A stretch of DNA of 22,422 nucleotides, taken from assembly GCA_040383605.1 (NCBI GenBank), contig JBEIDF010000040.1:1-22422 (forward strand), written 5' to 3'. The notes beneath the pieces were generated by a model. The model did no database searches, had not been told where the DNA came from, and was given only the letters and a program-made list of their open reading frames with translations. This DNA is from M3007 sp040383605 (GTDB taxonomy: Bacteria > Bacteroidota > Bacteroidia > Chitinophagales > Saprospiraceae). Made by a program: the position numbers and the translations under genes. This document shows positions 19,436-22,422 of this stretch, one piece after another (the first letter of the stretch is position 1; every line of letters starts with the position of its first letter).

Positions 19436-22422
19436 ATGACGCCGCTCCTGCCCTACCAGTCAAAAAATAAAATCCGCCTCGTCACTGCCGCCAGCCTGTT
19501 CGACGGCCACGATGCCTCCATCAACATCATGCGCCGCATCCTGCAGTCGAGCGGCGCTGAAATTATCCACCTGGGTCACAACCGTTCGGTGGACGAGATC
19601 GTGAACTGCGCCATCCAGGAGGACGTCCAGGGCATCGCCATCACGTCGTATCAGGGCGGCCATATCGAGTTTTTTAAATACATGTACGACCTGCTGCAGG
19701 ATCGCGGCGCCGGACATATCCGCATCTTCGGCGGCGGCGGCGGCACAATCCTGCCGTCGGAAATCGAAGAATTGCAGGGCTACGGCATCACGCGCATTTA
19801 TCACCCGGACGATGGTCGCCGCATGGGCCTCCAGGGCATGATCAACGACTTGCTGCAAAAATGCGATTTCAACCCGCTCCAAAACACAGCCGACCGCGCC
19901 GCCCTGCTGCAAAACCTGACGGATAAAAATCCGGGGTTCGTCGGCCGCCTCATCACCCTCGCCGAAAACGACCCTGATTTTTTTGAAAAACAGATCGTTC
20001 CCGCCATTTCGCGGCCGCCATCGGCCATCTCCCGGCCGCCGGTACTGGGAATTACCGGCACCGGCGGGGCAGGTAAATCTTCCATGGTGGACGAGCTGGT
20101 GCGGCGTTTTCTGCTCGATTTTCCGGACAAAACCCTCGGGATCATCTCGGTAGATCCTTCCAAACGCAAAACCGGCGGCGCCCTGCTCGGCGACCGCATC
20201 CGGATGAACGCCATCAACAATCCCCGCGTATTCATGCGTTCGCTGGCTACCCGCCAGAGCAACCTGGCCCTGTCCAAATACGTGCAGTCGGCCCTCGACG
20301 TACTCAAAGCCGCCCAATACGACCTGGTGATCCTCGAAACCAGCGGTATCGGCCAAAGCGACACAGAAATCATTGACCACAGCAATGTCAGCCTGTATGT
20401 GATGACGCCGGAATTCGGCGCCGCCACCCAACTGGAAAAAATTGATATGCTCGATTTCGCCGACGTGATCGCGCTCAACAAATTCGACAAACGCGGCGCG
20501 CTCGACGCCCTGCGCGACGTGCGCAAGCAGGTGCAGCGCAACCGAAACGCCTGGGACACCCCCACGGAGCAAATGCCGGTATTCGGCTGCATCGCTTCGC
20601 AGTTCAACGACCCGGGCGTCAACCAACTCTACCGGAAAATCATTGATCTGCTGAACGAAAAATGCGCCGCCGCACTGGAATCGCACTACGAGGCCGGGGA
20701 TGAAATGTCGGAGAAAATCTACATTATCCCGCCGAGTCGCGTACGCTACCTGTCGGAAATCGCGGAAAACAACCGGGGCTACGACCGCCAGGCCGACGAG
20801 CAGGTGGAGATCGCCCGCAATATGTGGAGCTTGCGCAATACGATCGCCCTGCTCTCCGGCAAATCCTCCGAAGAAACAACCGCGCTGCTGCCCGCCCTCG
20901 AAAAGCGGTACACAGAACTGGAAGCCCAGATAGACTGGCGCTGCAAGCGCATCCTCGAAGGCCATGCGGAGAAAAAAGCGCAATACGCCGCGGATGAATA
21001 TGTTTACCTGGTGCGCGACAAAGAAATTCGCGTAAAAACCTATACGGAAAGCCTTTCGCACACGCGCATCCCGCGCGTATCCTTCCCGAAATTCAAAGAC
21101 TGGGGCGATATACTCCGCTGGCGCCTGCAGGAAAACGTGCCGGGCGAATTCCCCTACACGGCCGGCGTGTTCCCATTCAAACGCGAGGGCGAAGATCCCA
21201 CGCGCATGTTCGCGGGCGAAGGCGGTCCGGAGCGCACCAACAAGCGCTTCCACTATGTATCGGCCGGCTTGCCCGCCGCGCGCTTGTCCACGGCCTTCGA
21301 TTCCGTCACGCTCTACGGCGAAGACCCCGACTACCGTCCCGACATCTACGGCAAAATCGGCAACTCCGGCGTGTCCGTCTGCTGTCTCGACGATGCCAAA
21401 AAACTCTACTCCGGCTTCGATCTCTGCGACCCGAAGACCTCCGTGTCCATGACGATCAACGGTCCGGCCGCCACGATTGCCGCCTTCTTCATGAACGCCG
21501 CCATAGACCAACAGTGCGAAAAATACATCCGGGCGAATCAGCTGGAACACCTGGTTGAAGCCAAACTCAAGGAAAAATACGACGAGCGCGGACTGCCCCG
21601 GCCGGCCTACAACGCCTCCCAACCCACCGGCAACGACGGTCTTGGGCTGCTCCTGCTGGGCGTCACCGGCGACGAAGTGCTGCCTGCCGACGTGTACCAG
21701 GGGCTCAAAGCGAAGGCTCTGCAAGCCGTGCGTGGCACGGTACAGGCCGACATCTTAAAAGAAGACCAGGCGCAGAACACCTGTATTTTCAGCACGGAGT
21801 TCAGCCTGCGCCTGATGGGCGACGTACAGCAGTACTTTATTGATCACAAGGTGCGGAATTTCTACTCGGTATCTATTTCCGGCTACCATATCGCCGAAGC
21901 GGGCGCGAACCCGATCTCGCAATTGGCCTTTACGCTGGCCAACGGCTTCACCTTTGTAGAGTACTACCTCTCGCGCGGCATGCATATTGACGATTTCGCG
22001 CCCAACCTATCGTTCTTCTTCTCCAACGGCGTAGATCCCGAGTATGCCGTCATCGGTCGCGTGGCGCGCCGCATCTGGGCCAAGGCCCTGCGCTTCAAAT
22101 ACGGCGCCAACAAGCGCAGCCAGATGCTGAAATACCACATCCAGACCTCCGGCCGTTCGCTGCACGCCCAGGAAATCGCCTTCAACGATATCCGCACTAC
22201 CCTGCAGGCGCTGTACGCCATCTATGACAACTGCAATTCCCTGCACACCAATGCTTACGACGAGGCCATCACCACGCCCACGGAGGAATCCGTACGCCGG
22301 GCCATGGCCATCCAGCTCATTATCAACCACGAACTGGGGCTGGCCAAAAACGAAAACCCGCTGCAAGGCGCCTTTATTATTGAGGAATTGACCGACCTGG
22401 TAGAGGAGGCTGTACTGGCCGA
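19436..22422 (+). CDS. icmF: Fused B12-dependent isobutyryl-CoA mutase (IcmF-type), 3' end outside window
   Basis: Rearranges isobutyryl-CoA and butyryl-CoA using adenosylcobalamin, with its G-protein chaperone fused in. From the ATG at 19436 the frame is open to the window end (995 codons); family members run about 1,100 aa, so roughly the last tenth is missing. Order: B12-binding domain 1 to about 140 with D23-G-H25-D (His25 the likely lower cobalt ligand); a linker with a 7-residue duplication (190-203); a MeaB-like GTPase domain with P-loop GTGGAGKS (208-215), ETSGIGQSD and N348-KFD; then the mutase domain from about 560 with FPYTAGVFPFKREG at 572, GKIGNSGVSVCCLDDAKKL and SVSMTINGPA. The domain order B12-GTPase-mutase distinguishes IcmF from ordinary methylmalonyl-CoA mutase. 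Substrate (isobutyryl, isovaleryl or pivalyl) is not settled. The upstream CGTCTTTG at 19396-19403 is only a poor -7 match. Confidence 0.93.
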   Translation, partial: MTPLLPYQSKNKIRLVTAASLFDGHDASINIMRRILQSSGAEIIHLGHNRSVDEIVNCAIQEDVQGIAITSYQGGHIEFFKYMYDLLQDRGAGHIRIFGGGGGTILPSEIEELQGYGITRIYHPDDGRRMGLQGMINDLLQKCDFNPLQNTADRAALLQNLTDKNPGFVGRLITLAENDPDFFEKQIVPAISRPPSAISRPPVLGITGTGGAGKSSMVDELVRRFLLDFPDKTLGIISVDPSKRKTGGALLGDRIRMNAINNPRVFMRSLATRQSNLALSKYVQSALDVLKAAQYDLVILETSGIGQSDTEIIDHSNVSLYVMTPEFGAATQLEKIDMLDFADVIALNKFDKRGALDALRDVRKQVQRNRNAWDTPTEQMPVFGCIASQFNDPGVNQLYRKIIDLLNEKCAAALESHYEAGDEMSEKIYIIPPSRVRYLSEIAENNRGYDRQADEQVEIARNMWSLRNTIALLSGKSSEETTALLPALEKRYTELEAQIDWRCKRILEGHAEKKAQYAADEYVYLVRDKEIRVKTYTESLSHTRIPRVSFPKFKDWGDILRWRLQENVPGEFPYTAGVFPFKREGEDPTRMFAGEGGPERTNKRFHYVSAGLPAARLSTAFDSVTLYGEDPDYRPDIYGKIGNSGVSVCCLDDAKKLYSGFDLCDPKTSVSMTINGPAATIAAFFMNAAIDQQCEKYIRANQLEHLVEAKLKEKYDERGLPRPAYNASQPTGNDGLGLLLLGVTGDEVLPADVYQGLKAKALQAVRGTVQADILKEDQAQNTCIFSTEFSLRLMGDVQQYFIDHKVRNFYSVSISGYHIAEAGANPISQLAFTLANGFTFVEYYLSRGMHIDDFAPNLSFFFSNGVDPEYAVIGRVARRIWAKALRFKYGANKRSQMLKYHIQTSGRSLHAQEIAFNDIRTTLQALYAIYDNCNSLHTNAYDEAITTPTEESVRRAMAIQLIINHELGLAKNENPLQGAFIIEELTDLVEEAVLA
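20003..20044 (+). repeat. 21-bp tandem duplication inside the mutase linker
   Basis: Two adjacent 21-base units in frame encode AISRPPS and AISRPPV (residues 190-203), just before the GTPase domain. The DNA copies differ at a few third positions, so the duplication is not brand new. It lengthens a proline-rich interdomain linker. Confidence 0.8.

Noticed and set aside
19460..21724. A 754-codon open frame on the minus strand
   Set aside because: It is fully antisense to the fused mutase, whose plus-strand frame shows B12, GTPase and mutase motifs in order. The antisense product has no recognisable domain; long antisense frames are expected in G+C-rich coding DNA.

Overview
The window looks like a chromosomal segment of a Bacteroidota bacterium, probably of the Saprospiria/Chitinophagia side and rather G+C-rich for the phylum. 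The pointers, all read from the sequence, are: a giant adhesin with SprB-type repeats and a type IX secretion (T9SS) C-terminal sorting domain; a BatB-like aerotolerance protein; a fused B12-dependent acyl-CoA mutase (IcmF type); several TAnnTTTG-like -7 boxes; and starts that mostly lack a clear Shine-Dalgarno sequence. The species-level placement is inference.

Layout. 1-976 is the 3' part of valS, followed by a small exported-looking unknown gene (1052-1597). The 1582-codon minus-strand T9SS adhesin (1730-6478) meets it tail to tail at a strong hairpin. Divergent from the adhesin is rpmH (6688-6849, 53 codons), then a terminator-like hairpin, then rnpA with a GTG start (6969-7361). Next come a cyclase/kynurenine-formamidase-like enzyme (7740-8522), a lipid A acyltransferase of the LpxL/HtrB type (8582-9448), a large secreted S9 peptidase (9547-12435) and a BatB-like VWA membrane protein (12568-13560). 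A gene-poor stretch, 13561-14551, holds two possible small minus-strand genes. Then follow comF (14552-15268), convergent with an S41/Ctp peptidase (15296-16921, minus), a YbfF-like alpha/beta hydrolase (17280-18047, minus), a TPR lipoprotein (18353-19366) and the fused mutase (19436 to the window end, truncated).

Most genes are single housekeeping or envelope units rather than one pathway. Envelope functions dominate (lipid A acylation, exported peptidases, TPR lipoprotein, VWA protein, adhesin). rpmH-rnpA is the conserved translation/RNA-processing pair.

The least ordinary content is non-coding. Three different imperfect palindromes of about 155-165 bp (7388-7549, 16976-17139, 18171-18325) sit in intergenic gaps and look like MITE-type, non-autonomous elements. 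A fourth (9451-9515) is a collapsed copy of the first, missing its centre between two GCCA tetranucleotides. A heptanucleotide tandem array with an inverted partner fills the gap before the BatB-like gene. I saw no CRISPR array, tRNA, rRNA, transposase gene, prophage or obvious defence system. I found no clear evidence of a new multi-gene system; the palindrome family is the best candidate for something undescribed.
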